From Actinomycetota bacterium (GTDB taxonomy: Bacteria > Actinomycetota > Acidimicrobiia > Acidimicrobiales > Ilumatobacteraceae), in assembly GCA_005789925.1 (NCBI GenBank), contig SXWG01000015.1:1-5205 (forward strand): a stretch of DNA of 5,205 nucleotides, written 5' to 3'. The notes under the pieces were generated by a model. The model did no database searches. It was not told the DNA's origin and saw only the letters and a program-made list of their open reading frames with translations. Made by a program: the position numbers and the translations under genes. This document shows positions 1 to 5,205 of the stretch, piece by piece (position 1 is the first letter of the stretch; every line of letters begins with the position of its first letter).

Positions 1-1281
1 ACGCCACTCGTCGCGCTTATTGCGCACGAACCATTCGAAGGTGTGTTCACCGAGGCATTCCGCGACGAGCTGTGAGCCTTCCATGACTTTCAACGCGTCT
101 GCCAAGGACTGTGGCAGTTGTTCAATGCCGAGTTTCTCAACGACGTCGTCACCCATTTCGAACAAGTTCGCGTCGGCTTCGGTCGGAAGTTTGTAACCCT
201 CCCGGATGCCCTTCAGGCCTGCAGCAAGGATGACGGAAAATGCAAGGTACGGGTTCGTCGCTGGGTCTGGTGAGCGATATTCGATTCGTGTCGCATTGGG
301 GTTGCCACGTTTCGGAATAGGTACGCGGATGAGGCCGCTCACATTGTTTCGCGCCCAGGTGATGTGCACTGGTGCCTCGAACCCAGGAACGAGACGCTTG
401 TAGCTGTTGACAGTCTGGTTGGTGATCGCGGTGATCTCGGCTGCATGGCGGATGAGGCCGGCCATGAACTGTTTTGCCACAGGTGACAGGTTGTACGGAT
501 CGTTCTCATCGTAGAACGCGTTCGCATCGCCCTTGAAGAGCGACATGTGAAGGTGCATGCCGGAACCCTGCACACCTTCAAGCGGCTTGGGCATGAACGT
601 CGCGTGGACACCGTGTGAGGCAGCGATTTCTTTTACGACCACACGGAACGTCATCACACTGTCTGCCATCGTGAGGGCGTCGGTGTGTCGTAGATCGATT
701 TCTTGTTGGCTCGGTGCATCCTCGTGGAACGAGTACTCGACCGGAATTCCCATTGTCTCAAGCGTGCGGATGGTCTCTTTACGGAGCGACGATGCGACAT
801 CGGAACTGGTGAGATCGAAGAAGCCACCTTCGTCGAGCGGTTGAGGTGCGACTCCTGGCTGCGGAGGAGCGAAGTAGAAGTACTCCATGTCAGGAGCGAG
901 CAAAAACTCGAAACCTTGTGCGCGTGCAGCATCGAGATTTCGTCGGAGAATCTGACGCGGGTCACCTTCGAACGCTGCGCCATCGATTTTGTGGATGTCG
1001 CAGAAGACACGAGCCTCTGCACTTTTTTGATCGACCCATGGCATGACTTCGAACGTGTTCGGGTCGGGAATGGCGAGCACGTCACTCTCTTGCACTCGGC
1101 TGTACCCGTTGATGGAGGAACCATCGAAGGTCATTCCGTCGTTCAGTGCGTTCTCTAGCTCTGCTGGGCTGATGGCAAAGCTTTTCAGCGTGCCGAGCAC
1201 GTCAGTGAACCAGAGGCGTACCAGTCGTACGCCACGTTCTTCCACTGTTCGCAGCACATAGTCGCGTTGTTGATCGAGCAT
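1..1281 (-). CDS. glnA: Class I (GSI-alpha/GlnA2-like) glutamine synthetase, 3' end cut by window edge
   Basis: Glutamate-ammonia ligase: makes glutamine from glutamate, NH3 and ATP in the cytosol, normally as a dodecamer. The reading frame is open for 427 codons from the ATG to the window edge. Relatives of about 445-450 residues suggest that some 20 C-terminal residues are missing. The start is supported by GAGGTGAG just upstream (1286-1293). The N-terminal beta-grasp domain (about 15-100) has RLWFTDVLG (22-30) and FDGSSI (52-57). The catalytic domain follows: PDMEYFYF (130-137), HEDAPSQQEIDLR (186-198), GSGMHLHMSL (239-248), NQTVNSYKRLVPGFEAP (288-304), RNNVSGLIRVP (311-321) and RIEYRSPDPATNPYL (332-346). 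Expected metal and substrate residues E133, E187, E194, H243, E302 and E334 are present. Two departures are visible: Asp131 where most relatives have the first Glu of ExE, and Phe374 in NLFEM where adenylylated enzymes have Tyr. Adenylylation control is therefore unlikely. It lies downstream of, and co-directional with, the class II gene. Family is certain; the GlnA2 subgroup is likely. A gamma-glutamylpolyamine synthetase-like role is less likely given the complete GS motifs. Confidence 0.95.
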   Translation of the reverse strand, partial: MLDQQRDYVLRTVEERGVRLVRLWFTDVLGTLKSFAISPAELENALNDGMTFDGSSINGYSRVQESDVLAIPDPNTFEVMPWVDQKSAEARVFCDIHKIDGAAFEGDPRQILRRNLDAARAQGFEFLLAPDMEYFYFAPPQPGVAPQPLDEGGFFDLTSSDVASSLRKETIRTLETMGIPVEYSFHEDAPSQQEIDLRHTDALTMADSVMTFRVVVKEIAASHGVHATFMPKPLEGVQGSGMHLHMSLFKGDANAFYDENDPYNLSPVAKQFMAGLIRHAAEITAITNQTVNSYKRLVPGFEAPVHITWARNNVSGLIRVPIPKRGNPNATRIEYRSPDPATNPYLAFSVILAAGLKGIREGYKLPTEADANLFEMGDDVVEKLGIEQLPQSLADALKVMEGSQLVAECLGEHTFEWFVRNKRDEWR

Positions 1282-1285
1282 CTCG

Positions 1286-1293
1286 CTCACCTC
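1286..1293 (-). promoter_or_regulatory. Ribosome binding site of class I glutamine synthetase
   Basis: On the minus strand GAGGTGAG ends four bases before the ATG at 1281. The GAGGTG core sits about 6 bases upstream and pairs well with the 16S rRNA tail. It fixes the start, since there is no competing in-frame start with such a signal. Confidence 0.65.
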
Positions 1294-1351
1294 GTCAGTC
1301 TGCCGTGATTGTCGCTGTTCTCCGCACCGGATTGTGACCCGATCCGCAAAT

Positions 1352-1381
1352 GCTTGCGGGGGCCCGTAGGCCCCCGCAAGC
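1352..1381 (-). terminator. Strong hairpin downstream of class II glutamine synthetase, probable terminator
   Basis: The arms GCTTGCGGGGGCC (1352-1364) and GGCCCCCGCAAGC (1369-1381) pair perfectly over 13 bp around a 4-base loop. Read on the minus strand the loop is C(TACG)G, an UNCG-type tetraloop that is especially stable in RNA; on the plus strand it is CGTA. That polarity fits a hairpin acting on minus-strand transcripts. It lies 32 bases past the stop of the class II gene. The T tract after it is short (ATTTGCGG), which is common for actinobacterial terminators. It lies only 70 bases before the class I start, so it could be a full terminator, or an attenuator or processing site that lowers read-through into the class I gene. 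Confidence 0.75.
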
Positions 1382-1413
1382 TTCGTTTCATCGCGGTGTG
1401 GAACCGCTGTCCA

Positions 1414-2427
1414 TCAACCGAGAATGGTCTCGAGGATTAACCGCGTGACCAAGTACGGATCGCAGTTGGCGTTCGGACGACGGTCCTCGGCGTAGCCGCG
1501 CTTGTCGCGTGCGACCTGCCACGGGATACGCACCGACGCACCGCGGTTCGACACGCCGTAGCTGTACTTGTTCCACGGTGCAGTCTCGTGCTTTCCGGTG
1601 AGACGGCTCTGGATGTCATGTCCGTAGTTCTCGACATGCTCCATGACGCGAGTTCCGAGTTTCTCGCATGCGGCGATGATCGCTTCGTAGTTGTCGCGCA
1701 TCGCACGTGTCGAGAAGTTGGTGTGCGCACCGGCACCGTTCCAGTCACCCTTCTCAGGCTTCGCATCGAACGAGATGACCACGTCGTAGTCCTCGGCGAT
1801 GCGATGCAACAGCCAACGACCGACCGACAAGTGGTCACTCACCGCAGTTGCACTGAGCGGTCCGATTTGGAATTCCCATTGCCCGGGCATGACTTCGGCG
1901 TTGGTGCCGGAGATACGCAGGCCTGCATCGATGCACGCTTGCGTGTGACGCTCAACAATCTCGCGACCGACGACACGACCTGCGCCGACGCCGCAGTAGT
2001 AAGGACCTTGCGGTGCGGGATAGCCGCCTTCAGGGAATCCGAGCGGCGTGCCATCGAGGCGAAGCATTGTGTATTCCTGTTCGATGCCGTAGATCATCTC
2101 GGCGTCTGCGTACTTCTTCGCAGCTGCCTCACACGCTGCGCGTGTGTTCGTCGGGTGTGGTTCACCTGTTGCCGCAAGCAACACTTCGCACATCACGATG
2201 ACGTTCTTGCCACCACGAATGGGGTCGGGGCAGTGGACCACCGGCTTCAAGATGCAGTCGGAAGATTCACCAGTTGCTTGTTCGGTCGATGAACCGTCAA
2301 AACCCCACTCGTCGATTGGCATGTCAGAGATCGCGCCGGCGTAGTCCGGCAGGACCTTTGTCTTGGAACGCAGGAGGGGGGTGGGCTTTGTTCCGTCTAT
2401 CCAGATGTATTCGGCCTGAATGGGCAC
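1414..2427 (-). CDS. glnII: Class II (eukaryote-type) glutamine synthetase
   Basis: Glutamate-ammonia ligase of the GSII family, the octameric/decameric type of eukaryotes and some bacteria (Rhizobiales, Frankia, Streptomyces). It makes 337 residues, the usual bacterial GSII length. The start is GTG at 2427, with AAAGGA (2435-2440) seven bases upstream, and MPIQAEYIWIDG at the start aligns with the family N-terminus. The beta-grasp domain carries WGFDGSSTEQA (41-51). The catalytic domain has GIEQEYT (114-120, metal-binding glutamates), GTNAEVMPGQWEFQIGP (174-190), NGAGAHTNFST (230-240), NKYSYGVSNRGASVRIP (286-302) and EDRRPNANCDPYLVTR (314-329). All family signatures are intact, so the enzyme should be active. 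This class is not adenylylated; control is usually transcriptional. The upstream region holds a GlnR-like operator. The class I gene follows after a hairpin, so any co-transcription would need read-through. Family assignment is secure from the motifs. Confidence 0.97.
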   Translation of the reverse strand: MPIQAEYIWIDGTKPTPLLRSKTKVLPDYAGAISDMPIDEWGFDGSSTEQATGESSDCILKPVVHCPDPIRGGKNVIVMCEVLLAATGEPHPTNTRAACEAAAKKYADAEMIYGIEQEYTMLRLDGTPLGFPEGGYPAPQGPYYCGVGAGRVVGREIVERHTQACIDAGLRISGTNAEVMPGQWEFQIGPLSATAVSDHLSVGRWLLHRIAEDYDVVISFDAKPEKGDWNGAGAHTNFSTRAMRDNYEAIIAACEKLGTRVMEHVENYGHDIQSRLTGKHETAPWNKYSYGVSNRGASVRIPWQVARDKRGYAEDRRPNANCDPYLVTRLILETILG

Positions 2428-2434
2428 AGTGCTG

Positions 2435-2440
2435 TCCTTT
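2435..2440 (-). promoter_or_regulatory. Ribosome binding site of class II glutamine synthetase (GTG start)
   Basis: AAAGGA on the minus strand, seven bases before the GTG at 2427. It supports this non-ATG start; the next in-frame Met codon is residue 36, inside the conserved domain. Confidence 0.65.
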
Positions 2441-2509
2441 GCTTCTGGGATCTGCCCATCGAGTGAGCATCGTCCTTCTGATTGAGTGGCTACAGCCTGC
2501 CAAGAAGCC

Positions 2510-2547
2510 TTTGCATGTCTGTAACCCGACTGTTACGGCAATGTGAA
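2510..2547 (-). promoter_or_regulatory. Putative GlnR-type nitrogen-control operator upstream of glnII
   Basis: The core GTAAC-N6-GTTAC (2521-2536) is a perfect inverted repeat. It matches the actinobacterial GlnR half-site consensus GTNAC-N6-GNNAC. Read on the minus strand, two weaker half-sites lie in the same 11-bp phase: TTCAC (2543-2547) before the core and GCAAA (2510-2514) after it. This gives TTCAC-N6-GTAAC-N6-GTTAC-N6-GCAAA, the four-half-site arrangement known for GlnR targets. It sits about 95-120 bases upstream of the glnII start. GlnR regulates glnII in Streptomyces. I see no convincing -10 element downstream of it, so the promoter itself is not placed. The outer half-sites are 4/5 or poorer and could be chance. 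Confidence 0.5.
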
Positions 2548-2555
2548 ATGACCGG

Positions 2556-2573
2556 CGAAACGGTCCGAAACGG
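2556..2573. repeat. Short direct repeat CGAAACGG x2, 10-bp period
   Basis: CGAAACGG occurs at 2556-2563 and again at 2566-2573. The copies are one helical turn apart, and a degenerate third copy (TCCGAA) follows at 2583-2588. It lies in the glnII-nadE intergenic region beside the GlnR-like array but out of its 11-bp phase. It could be a protein-binding site; no factor is recognised and chance is possible. Confidence 0.35.
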
Positions 2574-2631
2574 GTCGCGCCGTCCGAATTCACTACCTGT
2601 GCCCCCGAATCTGCCCATGCCGGCACGTCGG

Positions 2632-2637
2632 TAGCCT
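2632..2637 (+). promoter_or_regulatory. Possible -10 element for nadE
   Basis: TAGCCT fits the actinobacterial TANNNT -10 pattern. It ends 8 bases before the GTG at 2646, so a transcript might begin at or within two bases of that GTG and be leaderless. No -35 resembling TTGACA is present at 17-18 bases. A single degenerate hexamer is weak evidence. Confidence 0.3.
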
Positions 2638-2654
2638 CGGCTCTTGTGACAGTC

Positions 2655-2660
2655 GGTAGG
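2655..2660 (+). promoter_or_regulatory. Ribosome binding site favouring the GTG at 2670 of nadE
   Basis: GGTAGG lies 9 bases before the GTG at 2670, whereas no purine-rich stretch precedes the in-frame GTG at 2646. This is what decides for the shorter form. If 2646 is used, these bases are coding (Gly-Arg). Confidence 0.45.
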
Positions 2661-2669
2661 TCAGATGGC

Positions 2670-4301
2670 GTGCGAATCGCCGTGGCGCAGGTGAATCCAA
2701 CGGTGGGAGACCTTGCCGGAAACGCCTCTCTCGCAGAGGAACTGTACGCCCGAGCCGAGGGTGAGAACTGCGACGTCGTGGTGTTTCCCGAATTGATGTT
2801 GGTCGGCTACCCACCTGAGGATCTCGTGTTGAAAGGCCGGTTCGTCGAAGACAATGTCGCGGTCGTGCGGCGATTCGCCGAAAAGACACGTGAGTGTCGT
2901 GCGGTCATCGGGTTTGTCGATTCAGACGGCGAGCACATCTACAACGCAGCTGCATTGTGTGCCAATGGTGCCATCGAGTCGATTTATCGCAAGCAGCTGT
3001 TGCCGAACTACGCGGTGTTCGACGAAGAGCGCTACTTCACGCCAGGGCCGAGCGGTGGCGACAACGGCGTCTTCGCACTCGGCACGTCGGTGTGTGCGAT
3101 GTCCATCTGTGAAGACATTTGGGAATCTGACGGACCAGTGCCGAGGCAAGTTGCGTCTGGTGCACGCATCATCCTCAGTTTGAATGGCTCACCGTTCCAT
3201 TCGGGGAAACATGGTGAGCGTGAAGACATGCTCATCGAGCGTGCACGGACAAATTCATGTGCCGTCGTGTATGTCAATCAAGTCGGCGGTCAGGACGAAT
3301 TGGTGTTCGACGGCGCCAGTCTCGTCATCGACGCAGATGGCCGGGTCGTGGCGCGTGGTGCAGCTTTTGAAGAGGACTTCTTCGTCATCAATCTCGGCGT
3401 TGACGGACGGAGCTCTCTGCCGACCACGAGCGTCGACCACGATGACGACATCGACCGTATGCACCATGCGTTGGTGCTCGGTACACGCGACTACGTGCGC
3501 AAGAACGGTTTCACCGATGTTCTCATCGGGTTGTCCGGAGGAATCGACTCGACATTGGTCGCGTGCATTGCGGTAGAGGCACTCGGTGCTGAACATGTGC
3601 ATGGTGTCGCAATGCCGTCGCGCTACAGCAGTCAGGGATCACTCGATGATGCAGATGCCTTGGCGAAAAATCTTGCAATCGATCGTCGTGTCGTACCCAT
3701 CGAGGAGGCATTCTCCTCGTACCTCTCGATGCTCGAGCCTTCTTTCGCTGGGCGTGAGCCAGACCTCACCGAGGAGAACTTGCAAAGCCGTTGTCGAGGC
3801 ACGACGCTCATGGCGTTGTCGAACAAGTTCAACTGGGTGGTCTTGACCACCGGCAACAAGAGCGAAATGGCTGTCGGATATTTCACCATCTATGGTGACT
3901 CTGTCGGTGGTTACGCCGTCATCAAAGATGTGTTGAAGACAGAGGTGTACTCGCTCTGTCGTCGAATCAATGAGCGGGCAGGGCGAGAAGTCATACCCGA
4001 GTCCGTCCTCGTGAAACCCCCGTCGGCTGAACTGCGACCGGACCAGCGAGACGATCAGAGCCTTCCGCCATATGACGTGCTCGATCCGATCGTGCGCCTG
4101 TATGTCGACGGTGATCTCACCGTGTCAGAAATCGTGGGCCACGGTTTCGACGAGGCAACTGTGAGGCGAATTGCTCGCCTCATCGACGTCAACGAGTACA
4201 AGCGACGTCAGTGCGCCCCAGGCGTGCGAGTGTCGACGAAAGCGTTCGGCAAGGATCGCCGGATGCCCATCACGAATCGGTATTCACACCCTGCGCATTG
4301 A
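2670..4301 (+). CDS. nadE: Glutamine-dependent NAD+ synthetase
   Basis: Last step of NAD+ synthesis: deamido-NAD+ is adenylated and amidated to NAD+, with NH3 released from glutamine by the N-terminal glutaminase and channelled to the synthetase. Numbering is from GTG 2670 (543 residues). The nitrilase-type amidohydrolase domain (about 1-260) shows the catalytic triad Glu41 (FPEL), Lys108 (YRKQLLPN) and Cys147 (SICEDIWE). The synthetase domain (about 265-520) has the PP-loop SGGIDS (289-294), then MPSRYSSQGSLDDA, ENLQSRCRG, LTTGNKSEMAVGYFTIYGDSVGG and PSAELRPDQRDDQSLPPYD. The C-terminus KAFGKDRRMPITNRYSH is typical. GTG 2670 is chosen because GGTAGG (2655-2660) precedes it by 9 bases and VRIAVAQ is where family members normally begin. 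An in-frame GTG at 2646 would add 8 residues and may serve a leaderless transcript. Length matches the short 540-580 residue NadE form, not the roughly 680-residue mycobacterial form. It is divergent from glnII, and its 3' end overlaps the transporter gene by 32 bases. Confidence 0.96.
   Translation: MRIAVAQVNPTVGDLAGNASLAEELYARAEGENCDVVVFPELMLVGYPPEDLVLKGRFVEDNVAVVRRFAEKTRECRAVIGFVDSDGEHIYNAAALCANGAIESIYRKQLLPNYAVFDEERYFTPGPSGGDNGVFALGTSVCAMSICEDIWESDGPVPRQVASGARIILSLNGSPFHSGKHGEREDMLIERARTNSCAVVYVNQVGGQDELVFDGASLVIDADGRVVARGAAFEEDFFVINLGVDGRSSLPTTSVDHDDDIDRMHHALVLGTRDYVRKNGFTDVLIGLSGGIDSTLVACIAVEALGAEHVHGVAMPSRYSSQGSLDDADALAKNLAIDRRVVPIEEAFSSYLSMLEPSFAGREPDLTEENLQSRCRGTTLMALSNKFNWVVLTTGNKSEMAVGYFTIYGDSVGGYAVIKDVLKTEVYSLCRRINERAGREVIPESVLVKPPSAELRPDQRDDQSLPPYDVLDPIVRLYVDGDLTVSEIVGHGFDEATVRRIARLIDVNEYKRRQCAPGVRVSTKAFGKDRRMPITNRYSHPAH
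4270..4301. other. Tail-to-tail overlap of nadE and MFS transporter genes
   Basis: The nadE stop TGA (4299-4301) lies beyond the transporter stop (complement of 4270-4272), so 32 bases code on both strands. They encode the last ten nadE codons (ITNRYSHPAH) and the last ten transporter codons (QGVNTDS at the end). No hairpin with a T tract is visible around the junction on either strand, so the two transcripts probably run into each other as 3' antisense RNA. Confidence 0.8.
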
Positions 4302-5205
4302 CTCGTTGCGTTCGCGAATAGGCGAGCGTGAGCAACCCGGCTGTCAGGGCCAGACCGGCGCCGACCACACCCGGTGCTGCAAACCCGCGCGATTCGTAAA
4401 GAGCGGTCGCGATGGCTGACATCACGGCACGACCGAATGTCCCGGCTCCGACTGCTGCGCCGAGCCCGACACCGGTGCTACCAGGGATGAGATTTGCCGC
4501 GATCGGCAAGGCGCTCACGACGGCGAACTCGAACGCGCCGATGAACACGATGAAGAGCACCAATCCGATGGCGACACGCTCGGCACCAAACACGAGCAAC
4601 AGCCCACTCGGCACCATGATCGCGGTTCCGTATATGACACTTCGCTCTTTCCCCCAAGTGTCCGTGCGTCGTGCACTGGTGACGCTGGCGATGAGTTCGA
4701 GCGCGCCGAGCAAGAAGACGACACCAGAGATGACTACAGCATTGGCTCCGTAGTCGTCCTCGAGCCAGGCACCGAAAGTGATTCCGAGTGACTGACTGGC
4801 TGCCATGAGACAAAACATCGTCCCGACGATGAGAAGTGGTGCACCGCGCAGTGAACCGCTTGAAGCGTGGGCTTCAGAGGGACGAGGGGGTTCTTCTGGC
4901 AGTGTGCGAGCGACTGCAGCGAGCGAAAGGAACATTGCGATGGCGCCAACCACGTAACCAGCACGCCAGTTCAGAAGCGCGGTGACGAGCCCCATGGCCA
5001 AGACACCAACGAGCAAACCAAGTGCCCACGAAGTCTCGATGATTCCGATCACCCGACCGCGACGTTCATACGGCACATGATCATTGATCCAGACAACCAT
5101 CGATGAGTCGAACATGACCTTGGACAGGCTGAGGGCGAACACGGCGACAGTGAAGAGGACGACACTGGTCGACGCAGCGGCAAGTGCGACGCTGACGACG
5201 ATGGA
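4270..5205 (-). CDS. Major facilitator superfamily transporter, 5' end cut by window edge
   Basis: Integral inner-membrane secondary transporter; substrate unknown. In the window are 311 codons plus the stop. The frame is open to the edge with no convincing start, and a complete MFS protein is about 390-420 residues, so roughly the first two or three membrane segments are missing. Numbered from the edge, hydrophobic segments lie near 1-30, 52-75, 80-100, 122-147, 155-176, 190-207, 211-238, 245-270 and 276-296. The polar loop at about 101-121 (PEEPPRPSEAHASSG) is the central cytoplasmic linker between the two six-helix halves. INDHVPYERRGRVIG (40-54) is a cytoplasmic-loop motif of the D-x-VPYERRGR kind seen in a group of uncharacterised bacterial MFS proteins; it resembles the MFS motif A. 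A small-residue-rich helix (GVGLGAAVGAGTFGRA) follows the ninth visible loop. A drug- or metabolite-efflux role is the usual guess, but nothing here fixes it. The stop lies inside the 3' end of nadE on the other strand. Confidence 0.88.
   Translation of the reverse strand, partial: SIVVSVALAAASTSVVLFTVAVFALSLSKVMFDSSMVVWINDHVPYERRGRVIGIIETSWALGLLVGVLAMGLVTALLNWRAGYVVGAIAMFLSLAAVARTLPEEPPRPSEAHASSGSLRGAPLLIVGTMFCLMAASQSLGITFGAWLEDDYGANAVVISGVVFLLGALELIASVTSARRTDTWGKERSVIYGTAIMVPSGLLLVFGAERVAIGLVLFIVFIGAFEFAVVSALPIAANLIPGSTGVGLGAAVGAGTFGRAVMSAIATALYESRGFAAPGVVGAGLALTAGLLTLAYSRTQRVNAQGVNTDS

Noticed and set aside
654..1158. Frames of 156 (minus) and 151 (plus) codons inside the class I synthetase gene
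   Set aside because: Both are out-of-frame or antisense shadows of the true 427-codon frame, which carries all conserved GS motifs.
1318..1340. GlnR-like site GTCAC-N6-GTGCG upstream of the class I gene
   Set aside because: Only the first half-site fits; the second lacks the AC of GNNAC, and no further phased half-sites follow.
1282..1351. Promoter for the class I gene (CACAAT and GACAAT hexamers)
   Set aside because: Each matches a -10 element in 4 of 6 positions but neither has a usable -35 at 16-19 bases, so neither can be told from chance.
1588..2292. 234-codon open frame on the plus strand opposite glnII
   Set aside because: It lies wholly antisense to a gene with intact GSII motifs, has no ribosome binding site and no recognisable domain. 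Long antisense frames are expected opposite GC-biased codons.
2488..2506. Sigma-54-like promoter (TTGGCAGGCTGTAGCC on the minus strand) upstream of glnII
   Set aside because: It fits the TGGCAC-N5-TTGC consensus poorly, and sigma-54 is generally absent from Actinobacteria, which the window resembles.
1..5205. A previously undescribed system, mobile element, CRISPR array or RNA gene
   Set aside because: No inverted-repeat ends, transposase, repeat-spacer pattern, tRNA-like or rRNA sequence is visible. All sequence apart from two short gaps is explained by four recognised housekeeping or transport genes.

Overview
The window looks like core chromosome of a moderately GC-rich actinobacterium. 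It holds four protein genes, two of them cut by the window edges. Evidence for the lineage is indirect: an unadenylylated-type class I glutamine synthetase resembling actinobacterial GlnA2, a eukaryote-type class II glutamine synthetase as in Streptomyces and Frankia, a putative GlnR-type operator, GTG starts, a TANNNT-type -10 element, and an MFS protein with the NDHVPYERRGR loop. The short NadE form, unlike the longer mycobacterial one, hints at an early-branching actinobacterial group such as Acidimicrobiia. That placement is inference and not secure.

Layout. Bases 1-1281 (minus strand) are a class I glutamine synthetase whose last roughly 20 codons lie outside the window. A 132-base gap follows, with a strong 13-bp hairpin that probably terminates the gene upstream of it. 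Bases 1414-2427 (minus) are a complete class II glutamine synthetase. Bases 2428-2645 are a divergent intergenic region with an 11-bp-phased set of half-sites that fits the GlnR consensus. Bases 2670-4301 (plus; possible upstream start at 2646) are a complete glutamine-dependent NAD+ synthetase. Bases 4270-5205 (minus) are the C-terminal three quarters of an MFS transporter, whose 3' end overlaps the NAD+ synthetase 3' end tail to tail by 32 bases.

How the genes fit together. The two glutamine synthetases make glutamine from glutamate, ammonia and ATP. The divergent NAD+ synthetase uses the glutamine amide as its nitrogen source. The block therefore reads as glutamine supply next to a glutamine-consuming biosynthetic step, with nitrogen control probably acting on the class II synthetase. 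The transporter has no evident link beyond its position.

I found no mobile element, CRISPR array, RNA gene or clearly new system. The points most worth a second look are the putative GlnR array, two active-site or regulatory substitutions in the class I enzyme, the ambiguous (possibly leaderless) NAD+ synthetase start, and the terminator-less convergent overlap.
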